Of a DNA stretch of 64,000 nt, positions 33,716 through 44,601 are shown one piece after another. Each line of letters starts with the position of its first letter. The first letter of the stretch is position 1. The notes under the pieces were generated by a model. That model saw nothing but the letters and a program-made list of their open reading frames with translations, was not told the DNA's origin and searched no databases. Made by a program: the position numbers and the translations under genes. Source of the DNA: Kitagawia praeruptora (lineage: Eukaryota; Streptophyta; Magnoliopsida; Apiales; Apiaceae); contig CM075348.1 of assembly GCA_037693485.1 (NCBI GenBank), positions 124,569,609-124,633,608 on the forward strand, given 5' to 3'.

Positions 33716-34105
33716 TCTATTTTTCGGTAGGTCATGAGAGCACTTATCCAAATTTGAGTGATACACTTGAAAAGATGGATATTGATCCACAATCAGAACG
33801 GCTGGCTCCTGACCAGGCAAAAGGAGAGGTAGAAAGAGTGTTGACTTTAGATAGTCAAAGTGAGAATGAGGGTATGGATGATCAACTCCATAGTGAGGGA
33901 GAGAAAATTAGGAAACCACCATCGTTTGATTTCTGGGATCAGGTTTTTCCTGAATCTTGGTCTGATAATCTTGGTATGGATGCTGGTACTTATTCTTTTA
34001 TCAAGATGTATGAGAAGAATGACTTAGCAAAGCACAACTCAAAGCCAGAAGTTAAAGCTCAGAAGCAAAAAGAAAGGCTTGCAGGAATTATAAACAGAAG
34101 AGGTG
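33716..34105 (+). pseudogene. Third ORF of Sirevirus A, part 2
   Basis: After Sirevirus B and its TAAAC duplication the Sirevirus A frame resumes and stays open to 34105 (acidic segment, then FDFWDQVFPESW and a Lys-rich stretch). The codon phase on both sides of the insertion agrees, so the insertion hit a frame that was locally open. It is interrupted again at 34106 by the 5.5 kb TG...CA element and resumes after 39659. Confidence 0.75.
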
Positions 34106-35989
34106 TGTAACACCCCCAAATCCGGGGTCAGGGATTTGGTCGTCACACGGAAATTCTCATTAACAATTCACCTGTTTAACAACATTAATCCATCTGTAAT
34201 CATTTGATAACTGAAATACAATCATTGAGACCCCAACTACCAAGCATCTTATAGGTTATAGGGCTAGAAACAAGAACTAAAGTCTTTACATTACTCACTT
34301 CATTACATCCATTGAATCAAATTACACCGTGTCTTACAAATCTTATTCCGCTAGTATAGCTTCGTTGAGAAGTATACCAGCAACTAGTTCTACTCTATAC
34401 AATGTGATATATATATTACACATTAATCAAACCATATGTAACTTACTCCAGCTATAGTTGTTCTGGATCACGTCGTCTTCATAAGGGTACCTTGTCTGCC
34501 TGCTTCTTCCGAGCTATGCAGATAATTCTCATCCGTTTACCTCTTTCTGAAAGGCTAATATATAAAACAACAAACAAGTATGAGCGAAAGAATTGCTCAG
34601 CAAGTGGTTACTAGTGTTCACAAAAATCTCCCATCATATACATGGGGTTTTCATAATACCACGGATACTTGATATCATTAATAAAATATATGTATCCAAG
34701 AAACCTCAATAGGGAAAGTATAATGATTAAAATAATCATTAAATGAACATGATAAGTTCATAATCACAATAATGACCTTTCCGTCAAAATATCTGCTATG
34801 AAAAGAAGATAAGCAGAAAATCAATATATAAATATCATCTTTCATGATATATCTGTAATCTTTATCGCAATATGAATAGTTCTGGCATTTTATAAAAGGA
34901 TGAGGTTTCAAAACACACCAATAACCTTTTTGTAAAATCATGTCTGCTATATCAACCATAAGCAGAATATCAGCATATAACTTAAAAGATGAAGTTATAA
35001 GGAAGGTTATTGTAACATCAGTTTTCACACTTTTTAAAACCCTGCCAACATGACCGGCAAACCTTTCAGTACATGTTGTAGAAATATACACAATTGGATG
35101 ATGAACTAATACGGGAGTATCTCGCGCCAGATGTCACAACCTTACAATGATCAGTCATAAGTTGTGCATCTCCAAATTTTGTTTCTCTACATGTAGATGG
35201 AAGAACTGACGGATTTACTTGTCTACTGCCCTCTTTATCTCCCGCCAACGGTTGGGCATAGTCGGGACCGGCGCAACTCGGACCCCTTTTAATAATGATG
35301 GACCGTCCCACGGCCTCTTACACGATTATCAGTGATGGACTGATTCACAGCCTCATACACACATACTCCTAGTTCGAGTAAAATCCATGACTCTGAAACG
35401 TAAAGTTCGTCCCCCTTTTCCCCGAGTAATAACTCGTTGATACAACTCCACAAAGTAGTTGTATCTAATTGGAAAGGAAAATTTACCAATATTTCCCGAG
35501 CAGTAACTCGTTAATGGATTAACACTTGTTACAGCAATCCTACTCCTCGAGTGTTGAGGAAGTAGCCAGAGTCCCCTGACTCATAATAACTGGGCTCAAA
35601 ATAAGTTCTCGACATTTTTCGTGACTCAGAAGTCAAGTAAAATAGAATTTCTCAAATAGAGTTTCCCAGTTTTGAAGGAAAACGATGACATTGCAGGCTA
35701 GGAGTTGATTTAAGATCATCAGGGAAACCTTATAATACTTTTGGAAAATCGTTGTTAAGCAACATAGATTAGGTGCTCAACGTTATTTAGGGAAAACCCA
35801 GAAGATCGAAAGTATTCGAGATACTTTTAATAAAACTCAGAAATATACTCTATAATTATTGAAGTCAAATATGCTTTTAAATACATAAACTATTCCATCT
35901 ATATTAAAAGTATTTAATAAATATTCAGATAATATTTATTAAATCAAGAATGTTTAAAGAATATATTTAAATAAAATAATTACGCTTAA

Positions 35990-36400
35990 ACCCAGAAGTG
36001 AATATTCAAAATAATATTCATTAAATAAATAATCATTAAATGATTATTCAAAAAGCCTTTAAATGAATATTCAAAATAATATTCATTTAATAAATAAATA
36101 ATGAAATAATTTGTAATTAACAACCTTTAAATGAATATTCGAAATAATATTCATCAATTAAATAGCCCTTAATAATAATGATAAAGTATTTAAATGAATA
36201 TCCAAAAAAATATTCATTAACTTTAAATGAATATTCGAAATAATGTTCGTCAAATAAACAACCCTTATTAATAATAAGGAAAACTTTAAATGAATATTTA
36301 GGATAATATTCGTTAAGTAAATAGACATTTAAAGATAACTAGAAACCTTTAAATGAAAATCCGAATTAAGATTCATTTAAATAAATAACTCGCGTATGAT
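35990..36400. repeat. Degenerate AT-rich repeat inside the 5.5 kb element
   Basis: The unit CTTTAAATGAATATTC followed by AAATAATATTCAT recurs about six times in variant form (36058, 36126, 36190, 36222, 36283, 36349). Each unit is partly self-complementary (GAATATT...AATATTC). No function is evident. Confidence 0.7.
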
Positions 36401-37024
36401 TATGAAATCATACTTTAAATAAACATTTGAAACGATGTTTTCCATGTAATTATAATCCTCGAATATTATTTACTAAATAAAGAATACTCAGAAAATAATT
36501 GTAATACGTACACGATATACCGCCTCGCGGTTCGTAACAAATTAGTCGAAACATATGCCCTATACTAAGGGCTATCATAAACCCGGCTTATAGCTACTAG
36601 ATCACCTCTAGTCTATAAGTCGTCTAATTAAAATTTTCACTTCAAGTATGACAATATATTAAGTCAAAACAACTATGCATATACCTTGCATCGTATATCG
36701 TGAAATATTCAATAATACTCTTAATGAAATAGTATTTGATTAATATTCCTCAAGTGAGATAATACTCAAATAACAATCCTTGAATCTAACTCAAGTAATA
36801 AATACTTTTTGAAATTATAGTAATAATACTAAATAACATTCCTCAGAGTACATAGTACTTTGCCGCTGGAATCCCTCCGGGTTTCCACGACTATTTACAT
36901 ATATCCAAATACCGACTCCCGGTCTAGAGTCGAACACAAGAAGTATGCTCTTATACTTAGAGCTACAAGATCCACCGGTTCATAACTATTCATCTTAAAT
37001 CTTATATGTGAATCAGAAGGCCAG

Positions 37025-37078
<54 letters not shown>
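37025..37078. repeat. (TA)n microsatellite
   Basis: About 26 uninterrupted TA units. The YI-repeat frames that cross it are artefacts of the dinucleotide run. Confidence 0.95.
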
Positions 37079-37082
<4 letters not shown>

Positions 37083-37845
37083 ATATAAGCAATAACTGCA
37101 AAACTGTGTAACTCTATACATGGAAAAACAGGAATATAGAACCAATACTACAAAGTATGGTTTAGAACACTTGCCTGGTACTCGAGATATGATAGGGCTC
37201 GCGACGATGTCGGTCCATCTAGACAAAGTCAAATAAAAGCATACCGTTAAACCCCTGGACAACCATTCTTAACTCACGGTGTAAACATGCAACAAACACA
37301 ACCAAAGCATTACTTGCTCGCTCTAGCATCATACTAAGTCCATGTTGGTCGTCAAACACTTATGTTATGAGTTTGGTTCAAAATCCATCCGCAATTCCAA
37401 GTTATACTTAGCCATTTAGAACGTTGGTTTCTAAGTCTCGTTTTCAGTGGTTTTCACTTACGCGACCTTGGCTTAAACTTTTCTATAAAATCAACCGATT
37501 ACTCTTTTAAGGTGATTCTTTTTCACACATACACATTATGATATCTAGTATTTAATAAACTTGATTCACCACCAAAAATGTTTCATTAAGGGGTTCAATT
37601 GAAGTCATAAACTTAGCACTTACGCGATCGCACCACTTTTGCGAATTTCGCGATATCTCCTAAACCGTAAATCAGTTTCACATGAACTTTATATCAAAAC
37701 GAAGATTATGACATGATCTAACTTATCATGGCAGAATACTCAACTGGGCAGTGAGTTAGAGTTACTGTCAAACACGATTTCTTAAGGTTAACGAAATTTC
37801 GGCATTACGACGGCTATAAATCGGACATTCCAAAAATCGTAATCA

Positions 37846-38227
37846 TCAAACCAAGCCACACCGGGCATCAACACAACTTATCCACATGGTATACACCTCC
37901 ACAAGTCCAGAAGCTACTGATCTTAGCATCAAAATAATCATGCTTCTTAATCTAACTAAACCACTTAACTAATCATGCTTATAATCATTATCATGAACAT
38001 ACTACTCTAAAATCACCAAGAACATGTTTTAATCTCAAACCAAGCCACACCGGGCATCAACACAACTTATCCACATGGTATAAACCTCCACAAGTCCAGA
38101 AGCTACTGATCTTAGCATCAAAATAATCATGCTTCTTAATCTAACTAAACCACTTAACTAATCATGCTTATAATCATTATCATGAACATACTACTCTAAA
38201 ATCACCAAGAACATGTTTTAATCTCAA
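37846..38227. repeat. 189-bp tandem duplication
   Basis: The segment starting TCAAACCAAGCCACACCGGG at 37846 is repeated from 38035 with almost no change (one visible difference, TATACACC against TATAAACC). The near identity implies a recent duplication inside the 5.5 kb element. Confidence 0.9.
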
Positions 38228-39654
38228 AACAAGAGCTAGGGTTTCAAAGTTTATACCTTCTTGAGAGTATGTACTAGCCTTACAAAGCTTGATCTAGTCC
38301 TTGTCTAGCCTTAATAACCCTTAGATCATCCAAACAAAACAAGAAATCAAAGTTAGTTCTTAGAGGGTTACTATTCATCATCATCTTGTAAAATCCATAA
38401 CAAATCTAAAAATAAGAGTTTGGTGCTCAACCTTTTACCTCATCTTATACCATTCAAGGGCTTTCTTTTGAGATATAGAACACAAGAATCCAGCCATGGT
38501 AGATAGGGTTTTGAGCCCCATCTTTTTGCTGGACAGAAACTGGATAGTTTGGTTTCTTCAACTTGGGGAGGTGATTTGCCTAGGCTACACTACTTGGGGA
38601 GCGAATCTTGCCAATGGAGTGGAGAGGCTGTGGTTAAAATTTGGTGATTTTATCATGGATAGAAATGGAGGTATGAATTTTCTTTTCATGGGTGTTCTTG
38701 CTGGGCAGTTTTGAAGAAATGGAGAGAATGGTGTTTGTTGCTTTGTTTCTTTGCTTGGCTTCTTGTTCTAATTGCTAGATATTATCTCCTTGGCTGGTTT
38801 ATCTTGTGGTTAGTGGATAATGAGTCACCAAGCACTACTTCTTCTTGTGTTAGTGGGAAATGAGTCATCATGCACTAATAATCTTGTGTTTAGTGGAAAT
38901 CTAGTCACCAAGCACTACTAGCTTGTTGTTGATATTATTCTTGTGTCATTTTAATATCTTACGACTTATATGTTGCATATTAATGTCCTAATATGGCACA
39001 ATACCTCGAACGAATATTAACTCCAACATTCCTTGTTTATTTCTCTTTATCTCAGAAAACGTTCTCCCGATTTCTCAAGCATTTTCCATTTCTCAATTCT
39101 AGGAGTTTATTCTCAATCCTCATTCCCTCTCATAATATATCCTTCCTTGGACTCTTAATATACCATATCCTTAATCAATGATTCGTTCGCTCAATCGCTT
39201 AATCTCGTTGTAAAGTCTGAGCGGCTTCTAGAACGTTCGTTTCACTGTCTCAGTGGTTTTCGTTCTAAATCCTCAAATCAAATATAATAAAATCCTAACA
39301 TTTTAAATCCTTAATTCCTCAAAATTAATATCTCATTTCTTGAATATAATAATATATAATTCACTGCCCGGTCAAATATTACACCGAAATACAAATTGGA
39401 ATTTCTGAATTCCGATTGTCTTTGCATACACTTATTTGCTCTGTAGATCACTAATATGACTTCATAATATCCATCCTATGTCTCGTACATTGATGACATG
39501 AAAAATTTTCTTAATCCTCAAAATCACTATTCATCCACCAAAATCACTATTCACGCATTACAAACACTATTCACGCATGACAAACACTATTCATGTATAT
39601 ACTCATTCTTAATAAGAAAAGTTTTAATTCTACCGAAAAATCTTGGTTCTTACA

Positions 39655-40183
39655 AGGTGAAAGGCTAAGACAAACTTCTACACCATCAGTACCAGAAGAT
39701 ATTTCTAATGATCCAAGTATTCCTTTGTTTGTACTACCAATATCAGCAAGAATTGAGACATCAACAATATCTGATAAATCTAAGGAGGAGTCAGGTTTTG
39801 TAGATGTTAGTACACAGAATACTTGTGAAGGACAGGATGATCATATTGCAGCTTCAGATAAGAAAGATGAAGATGTTTGTAACTCTAATCGAGTTTTATT
39901 ACTTGAATATCATTCTACACAGGCAACTTCTTCTACAAGACTTGAAGCTGAAGATATTTCAAACACTTCCAACATTGAAGTCAATTCTGAAGTTTTACAA
40001 GATATTCAGAAATCTCAAGTTGAAATTCAATCAAGACTTCAAACACTTGAAGATAACCAAGTCACTATTATGGAAAATCAAGCAGTTCTGATGAATCTCA
40101 TTTCTTCTGTTACTGAATCTCTTGGAATTAATGTTGCTGATGTCAAAAAGGGGGAGATAAAAATAGTTAAAAGGCAATAGACT
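39655..40183 (+). pseudogene. Third ORF of Sirevirus A, part 3 (carboxyl end)
   Basis: The frame resumes directly after the AGGTG duplication in the matching phase and ends at TAG 40178-40180. It contains a predicted coiled coil (VLQDIQKSQVEIQSRL and LEDNQVTIMENQ) followed by SLGINVADVKKGE, which parallels VEENQAALFDKVDS...DDVKKGE in ORF3 of Sirevirus B (about 31580-31690). The protein ends soon after, whereas ORF3 of B continues about 400 residues. No membrane segment is visible. Confidence 0.75.
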
Positions 40184-40453
40184 GGGGGAGGAGATAAATA
40201 GACTGGGAGAAATAAAAGAAGAACTAAGGATGACAGAGGTGAATCTTATCAGGGAAGTGGTAAAGGAAAAGAAGCATCAAATAGTTGAATTCTTTCTTCT
40301 AAGTAATGGATACTTTGTCTACATCTGAAGAAGGAGGTACTTAACTTCATGATCTTTGAATTCATAAATTCTATTCTGATTGTATTGTTATATGTTTTGA
40401 CATCAACAACTCAGATTTATGCTTCAGATCTTAAAGCATAAATAGGGGGAGAT
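40184..40453 (+). other. 3' untranslated region and polypurine tract of Sirevirus A
   Basis: This short non-coding stretch ends in AATAGGGGGAGAT (40441-40453), the polypurine tract next to the 3' LTR. GGGGGAG-type runs also occur at 40150 and 40185 and could be secondary purine tracts. Confidence 0.75.
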
Positions 40454-41170
40454 TGTTAGGAATAATTCATGAGTTGTGATGTTAAGAATAGAATTTTACT
40501 TATACTTCTTGTATATCCTGATTTATAAAGGATTTAGCACTTTGTATAAGATATATGTGTTAGACAGTTATCTGTAAAGTTTAGTCAGGAATGAACAGTG
40601 CATCGAGTACTATATGTCAGGAACTGAGATTGAATCCTGATACGTCAAGTCAAGTACTGATCAAGTACTGATGGGATGGTCAAATCCTGATGCAAAATGG
40701 AATCCTGATATCAGTCGTGTTACTGATGATGTAATTATGGATGCTACAGAAACTGGCAAGTGCTATAAAACAGGATCTTTGTTTGAGGAACAAGCAAGAA
40801 GATTTTATGAAGGAAAGAATTTTCTATTGATGGAAACTATCAACTGGACGGCAGAACATTGTCATGTATAGATTATCTTTCTGTGATTAGTTGATAGGTA
40901 GCATTATAAATACTCTCTCTATGTCATTGTAAAAGGTGTTCGTGAGGTTTATAATCGTAAGTATACGAGAGTGCAAACAGAGAAAAATTTATATTGTCAG
41001 CAGCTGCTAAAGGTATTTGTACACCTTTGGTAGAGTTTGTATTTGATCTTATTAATATAAACAGAGTTTGATTCATTCGTTTATTCTTGTTCATATAACC
41101 AAGCAAAAATCAGACACGATTATATAACTTGTATTCAACCCCCCCCTTCTACAAGTTATTTGAGTTAACA
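40454..41170 (+). repeat. 3' LTR of Sirevirus A
   Basis: TGTTAGGAAT...GTTAACA, 717 bp, about 18 substitutions relative to 12134-12852 by eye plus a shorter C run. Followed by the CCCTT target duplication. Confidence 0.9.
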
Positions 41171-43287
41171 CCCTTTGGGTTGTTCAATGCGCCAAGTACA
41201 TTCATAAGACTTATGAATCAAGTCCTTAGACCCTTTATTGGTAAATTTGTCGTCGTCTATTTTGATGACATTCTGATCTTTAGTAAGGACAAGGAGGAAC
41301 ACTTGGAACATGTCCGACAAGTGTTACAGACTCTTCGTGAACAAAAACTCTATGCCAATTTGAAGAAATGTGCTTTCCTGACAAATGAAGTTACTTTTCT
41401 TGGATACATCATCACATCCAAAGGCATACGAGTTGATCTGGAAAAGATAGAAGCAATCAATAGCTGGCCAGTTCCGCAATCAATCCATGAGGTCAGAAGT
41501 TTCCATGGATTAGCCTCCTTTTACAGAAGATTCATCAAAAACTTCAGCACAGTTGCCGCTCCCCTCACAGATTGTATCAAAGGAGATAAGTTTCAATGGA
41601 CCGAGGCTGCACAGAAAATTTTTGACAAGCTGAAGAAATGTTTAACTGAAGCACCAGTATTAGCCCTTCCCAATTTTGATCAAGTATTTGAAGTTAGCTG
41701 TGATGCTTCCCACACTGGAATTGGCGCTATTCTAAGTCAAGAAGATCATCCTATAGCCTTCTTCAGTGAAAAGCTTAACGATGCTAAACTTCGGTATTCA
41801 ACATACGACAAGGAGTTATATGCAATTATTCGAGCCTTGCACCATTGGAGTCATTACCTATTAAATAAAGAATTCATTCTTTATTCTGATCATGAAGCTT
41901 TAAAATATTTGAACTCTCAACAGAAGATTAGCCGTCGACATGCCTCTTGGAGTGAGTTTTTACAGTCTTATCCATTTCTAATCAAGCACATGGCTGGAAT
42001 TCAAAATGTTGTTGCAGATGCTCTCAGTAGGCGCCATACTCTACTGTCTACACTACAAACAAAAGTAGTTGGTTTTGAAATGATAAAGGAGTTGTATCCA
42101 GATGATCCTCACTTCCAAAAAATTTGGAATACTATTGAAGTGCAATCCTCCAAAGATTACTACAAGCATGAAGGATTTTTATTCAAAGAGAAGACTTTGT
42201 GTATTCCTCGATGTTCACTACGAGAAGCCATTATCTGGGAAGCCCATGATGGAGGATTAGCAGGTCACTTTGGCCGAGATAAAACTATGGCCCTGGTAAA
42301 GGAAAATTTTTATTGGCCAAGAATGGAAAGAGATATAAATCGGCATATTCAAAGATACAGAATATGTCATTTGGCTAAATCCAAAAGCCAAAACACTGGT
42401 TTATATATGCCACTTCCCGTACCGAAATCACCATGGGAAGATGTTACTATGGATTTTATTTTGGGACTTCCACGAAGTCAACGTCAGAAAGATTCAATTA
42501 TGGTCGTGCTGGATAGATTTTCAAAGATGGCCCACTTCATTCCTTGTCAAAAGACCAATGATGCTGTTCAAGTTGCTGATTTGTATTTCAAAGAAATAGT
42601 TCGTCTTCATGGAATTCCAAAAACAATAACTTCTGATCGAGATGTGAAGTTTTTAAGCCATTTTTGGAGAACTTTATGGAAGAAGATGGGAACTAAGCTG
42701 CAGTTCAGTAGTGCGAGCCATCCTCAGACTAATGGACAAACCGAAGCTGTCAACCGACTGTTGGGAAATCTACTTCGAAGTTTTGTTGGTAAAAAACTTG
42801 AAGCAGTGGGATCTTATTCTGGCTCAAGTTGAATTTGCTTACAATAATTCAACTAATTAGTCCACGGGAAAGTGCCCTTTTGAAGTTGTATATGGCAGCC
42901 GTCCACTTAGCCCGCTTGATTTGACTCCGTCAACCAACAAACAACAATTCAGTTATGATGCAGATAGTCGAGCGAAGGAAATCAAGAAACTGCATGAACA
43001 AGTTCGAGAGCAGATACGGAAACAAAATTCCAAATATAAAAATCAGCGAGACAAACATCGAAAGCAACAGATTTTTAAAGTTGGAGATTTGGTCTGGATT
43101 CATCTACGAAAAGAGAGATTTCCTAATCAACCAAATGCCAAGTTGTCACCTAGAGCTGATGGACCATTCAAAGTTGTGTAGAAAATCAATGACAATGCTT
43201 ACAAAGTAGAAATTCCTGGAACATATGGTGTTTCTGCAACTTTTAATGTTGCTGATCTTTCACCTTACTTGGACAATGAAGAATACT
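41171..43287 (+). pseudogene. RT-RNase H-integrase continuation, copy 2 of the Ty3 element
   Basis: The frame resumes at GLFNAPSTF and runs open for over 550 codons: YFDD in RT, RNase H, integrase zinc motif, catalytic core with both Asp (DVTMDFILG, ITSDRDVKF) and the Glu (GQTEAVNR). A frameshift near 42790, a TAG at 42858-42860 and a TAG at 43180-43182 disrupt the C-terminal domain. The end block VGDLVWIHLRKERF and ATFNVADLSPY is the usual carboxyl end of this class. This is the best-preserved enzymatic stretch of the element and supplies the integrase half missing from copy 1. Confidence 0.88.
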
Positions 43288-43309
43288 AAAACTCGAGGTC
43301 GAGTTCTTT

Positions 43310-43324
43310 CCAACCGGGGGAGTA
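43310..43324 (+). promoter_or_regulatory. Polypurine tract of the Ty3 element
   Basis: The sequence CCAACCGGGGGAGTA immediately precedes the 3' LTR. The GGGGGAG core is the expected plus-strand primer site. Confidence 0.8.
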
Positions 43325-43553
43325 TGATTCCAGAAGCCACCATTGCTATAGCCACCCATGTGCAAAATTCAAAGTCAAAAACACTACCTACTCCACCTAC
43401 CATCATTTATTTGCATTTAAGGACCTCATTATTTGCATGTAAGGACCTCTAGCATTAGTATAAATAGGCATGTTTAGAGCATTGTAAAATCACATTGAAT
43501 TTGAGTAATAAAAGTGAGTTATTTAGAGAATTTTCTCTCTTGTTCCTGAGCCA
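43325..43553 (+). repeat. 3' LTR of the Ty3 element
   Basis: This LTR is 229 bp, with a canonical TATA box (TATAAATA, 43459-43466). It is followed by TAAAC (43554-43558), the target duplication matching 5888-5892. Confidence 0.9.
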
Positions 43554-43558
43554 TAAAC

Positions 43559-43779
43559 GTCTGTGTCAAATGACTTGATTTTTATTAACAATGCGGTTAC
43601 AAGATATATATAGCTAAAGTACTGAACTAACACTAGCTAAAAATCAGCAGCTACTTCCTACTTAGACTCCAACTCTCCCACTTATTAAAACGGCTCCTAC
43701 AAAAACTGATCACACACAAATGACTAGAACAACTAACTAGCAACAAATAAATACTAACAATTTAAATTAACTTCCAACA
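43559..43779 (-). repeat. 5' LTR of the TRIM-like element, outer fragment
   Basis: This continues the LTR broken at 5892. Joined, the two pieces give 282 bp; relative to 4949-5260 it lacks one 30-bp block and has about five substitutions. It is followed by CAGCA (43780-43784). Confidence 0.85.
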
Positions 43780-43784
43780 CAGCA

Positions 43785-44049
43785 TTGCTCCCATCACTTT
43801 CACCGATTTTTGTTGTGGTGCCAGGATCAGAAAATCATCATTCACTGGATGAATTCAGTGGATGGTACATTGCCAAATTTCGGCTCGTATCATCAAATTT
43901 CAGTTAAATTCAAAGACCTACCAATTTAAACAAGTATCCTGGACGGGCTCTACTCCATGCCTCCCTGTAATATTTACCACACTGTTTTCACTCAGGTTGC
44001 TCTCGCCTACATACTAAGTTCCAAAAACATCTTGGATATATTTAAGGAA
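43785..44049. other. Unassigned flank of the nest
   Basis: No ORF, LTR or TIR is visible here. It lies downstream of the CER1-like pseudogene in transcriptional order and is probably ordinary intergenic DNA. Confidence 0.4.
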
Positions 44050-44359
44050 AAAGAGTTTCTACCTGACACTGTAGGAAACTTTTCTATAGTGTCGCCTTAA
44101 ATTAAATCTGGGCCATTGATTAATCTAATCCAATGGCCCCGCTAGGGGCACCACACACAAAACGAATACACCCTCACACACACAATCTTACCTAATTTCC
44201 TCCATTTTTAATTTGATTTTTATCGTCAATTAGTGAATTTTTTTTTAAAATCTAACTTCACTATATTTTTCTCCATCTCTCAACGATTAGTTTACATATT
44301 TCGTGATTTTAAGGCGAAACTATAGAAAATTTTCCTACAGTGTCAGGTAGAAACTCTTT
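44050..44359. mobile_element. Foldback MITE with ~49-bp terminal inverted repeats
   Basis: AAAGAGTTTCTACCTGACAC (44050) to GTCGCCTT (44098) is the near-perfect reverse complement of AAGGCGAAAC (44311) to AAACTCTTT (44359). The interior is about 210 bp and non-coding. A target duplication is not clear, so the superfamily (Mutator-like or other) cannot be assigned. Confidence 0.75.
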
Positions 44360-44601
44360 ACCCTTTATTTAATATAAGCTCATAGAGGTAAATTAAAGGG
44401 AGAAATCAAGTACTGTTTTATTACATCAGAAAAGCAACTGGAGAATACAAACTAGAACATGACTTAGAAGGTTGGAAACCACATGGTCCAACCATTTGCA
44501 ACCAAATGGGAACACATTACTGACTAAACAAAAAACCACTAAACTGTTAATACTGTGAAGCTTGTTAAACACATCCTTCAAGTTTTCCAAGTTTAAGGAA
44601 A

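Larger units (their letters stand above)
34106..39654. mobile_element. 5.5 kb ORF-less TG...CA element, candidate solo LTR
   Basis: The element starts TGTAACACCCCC and ends TTCTTACA with a perfect AGGTG duplication on both sides (34101-34105, 39655-39659). It contains no gag or pol, and no PBS or polypurine tract that I can see. The ends do not recur inside it, so it is not an ordinary two-LTR element. A very long solo LTR (Tekay/Del-type Ty3 elements have multi-kb LTRs) or a LARD is the likeliest reading. A 72-aa frame (38496-38714) has no known motif. The interior holds AT-rich repeats, a TA microsatellite and a 189-bp tandem duplication. Confidence 0.65.
12134..41170 (+). mobile_element. 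Sirevirus-like Copia element A (interrupted)
   Basis: The LTRs are 719 bp (12134-12852) and 717 bp (40454-41170), both TGTTAG...GTTAACA, and differ at about 18 positions by eye. The target duplication is CCCTT (12129-12133, 41171-41175). The PBS ATTGGTATCAGAGC directly follows the LTR and the polypurine tract is GGGGGAGAT (40445-40453). Own sequence: 12134-21228, 33716-34105 and 39660-41170, about 11 kb. It encodes gag-PR-IN-RT-RH, a 1.5 kb spacer with an antisense ORF, and a long third ORF (broken). This layout, with a third ORF after pol, is typical of plant Sireviruses. Confidence 0.9.
5893..43553 (+). mobile_element. Ty3/Gypsy chromovirus-like element with duplicated interior
   Basis: The 229-bp LTRs (5893-6121 and 43325-43553) both start TGATTCCAG, and the TAAAC target duplication flanks the element. 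Own sequence: 5893-12133 and 41176-43553. Order: 5' LTR, PBS (6127-6138), leader repeats, gag-PR-RT-RH-partial IN (copy 1, to 9984), then without an LTR between them leader-gag-PR-RT-RH-IN (copy 2, interrupted by Sirevirus A), polypurine tract (GGGGGA, 43317-43322) and 3' LTR. The C-terminal integrase block (GVSATFNVADLSPY) and short LTRs suggest a chromovirus of the CRM/Galadriel type, but no chromodomain is seen, so the lineage is tentative. Both copies are coding-dead. Confidence 0.88.
4949..43779 (-). mobile_element. TRIM-like non-autonomous LTR element (outermost shell of the nest)
   Basis: On the plus strand the element begins TGTAGAAAAAC (4949) and ends TTCCAACA (43779), flanked by a perfect 5-bp duplication CAGCA (4944-4948 and 43780-43784). 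Its own sequence is only 4949-5892 plus 43559-43779; everything between is a later insertion. Order on the minus strand: 5' LTR (43779-43559 joined to 5892-5832), primer-binding site (5830-5818), an interior of about 570 bp without gag or pol, polypurine tract (CGGGGGAAAA, 5270-5261), 3' LTR (5260-4949). With LTRs of about 300 bp and no coding capacity it is a TRIM/SMART-like parasite that must use proteins in trans. Confidence 0.85.

Noticed and set aside
36895..37262. Two minus-strand frames containing long YI repeats across 37025-37078
   Set aside because: They are translations of a (TA)n microsatellite with no protein features outside it.
38496..38714. 72-aa frame in the 5.5 kb element as a gene
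   Set aside because: No motif, no partner exons and no conserved context; kept only as a remark in the element entry.
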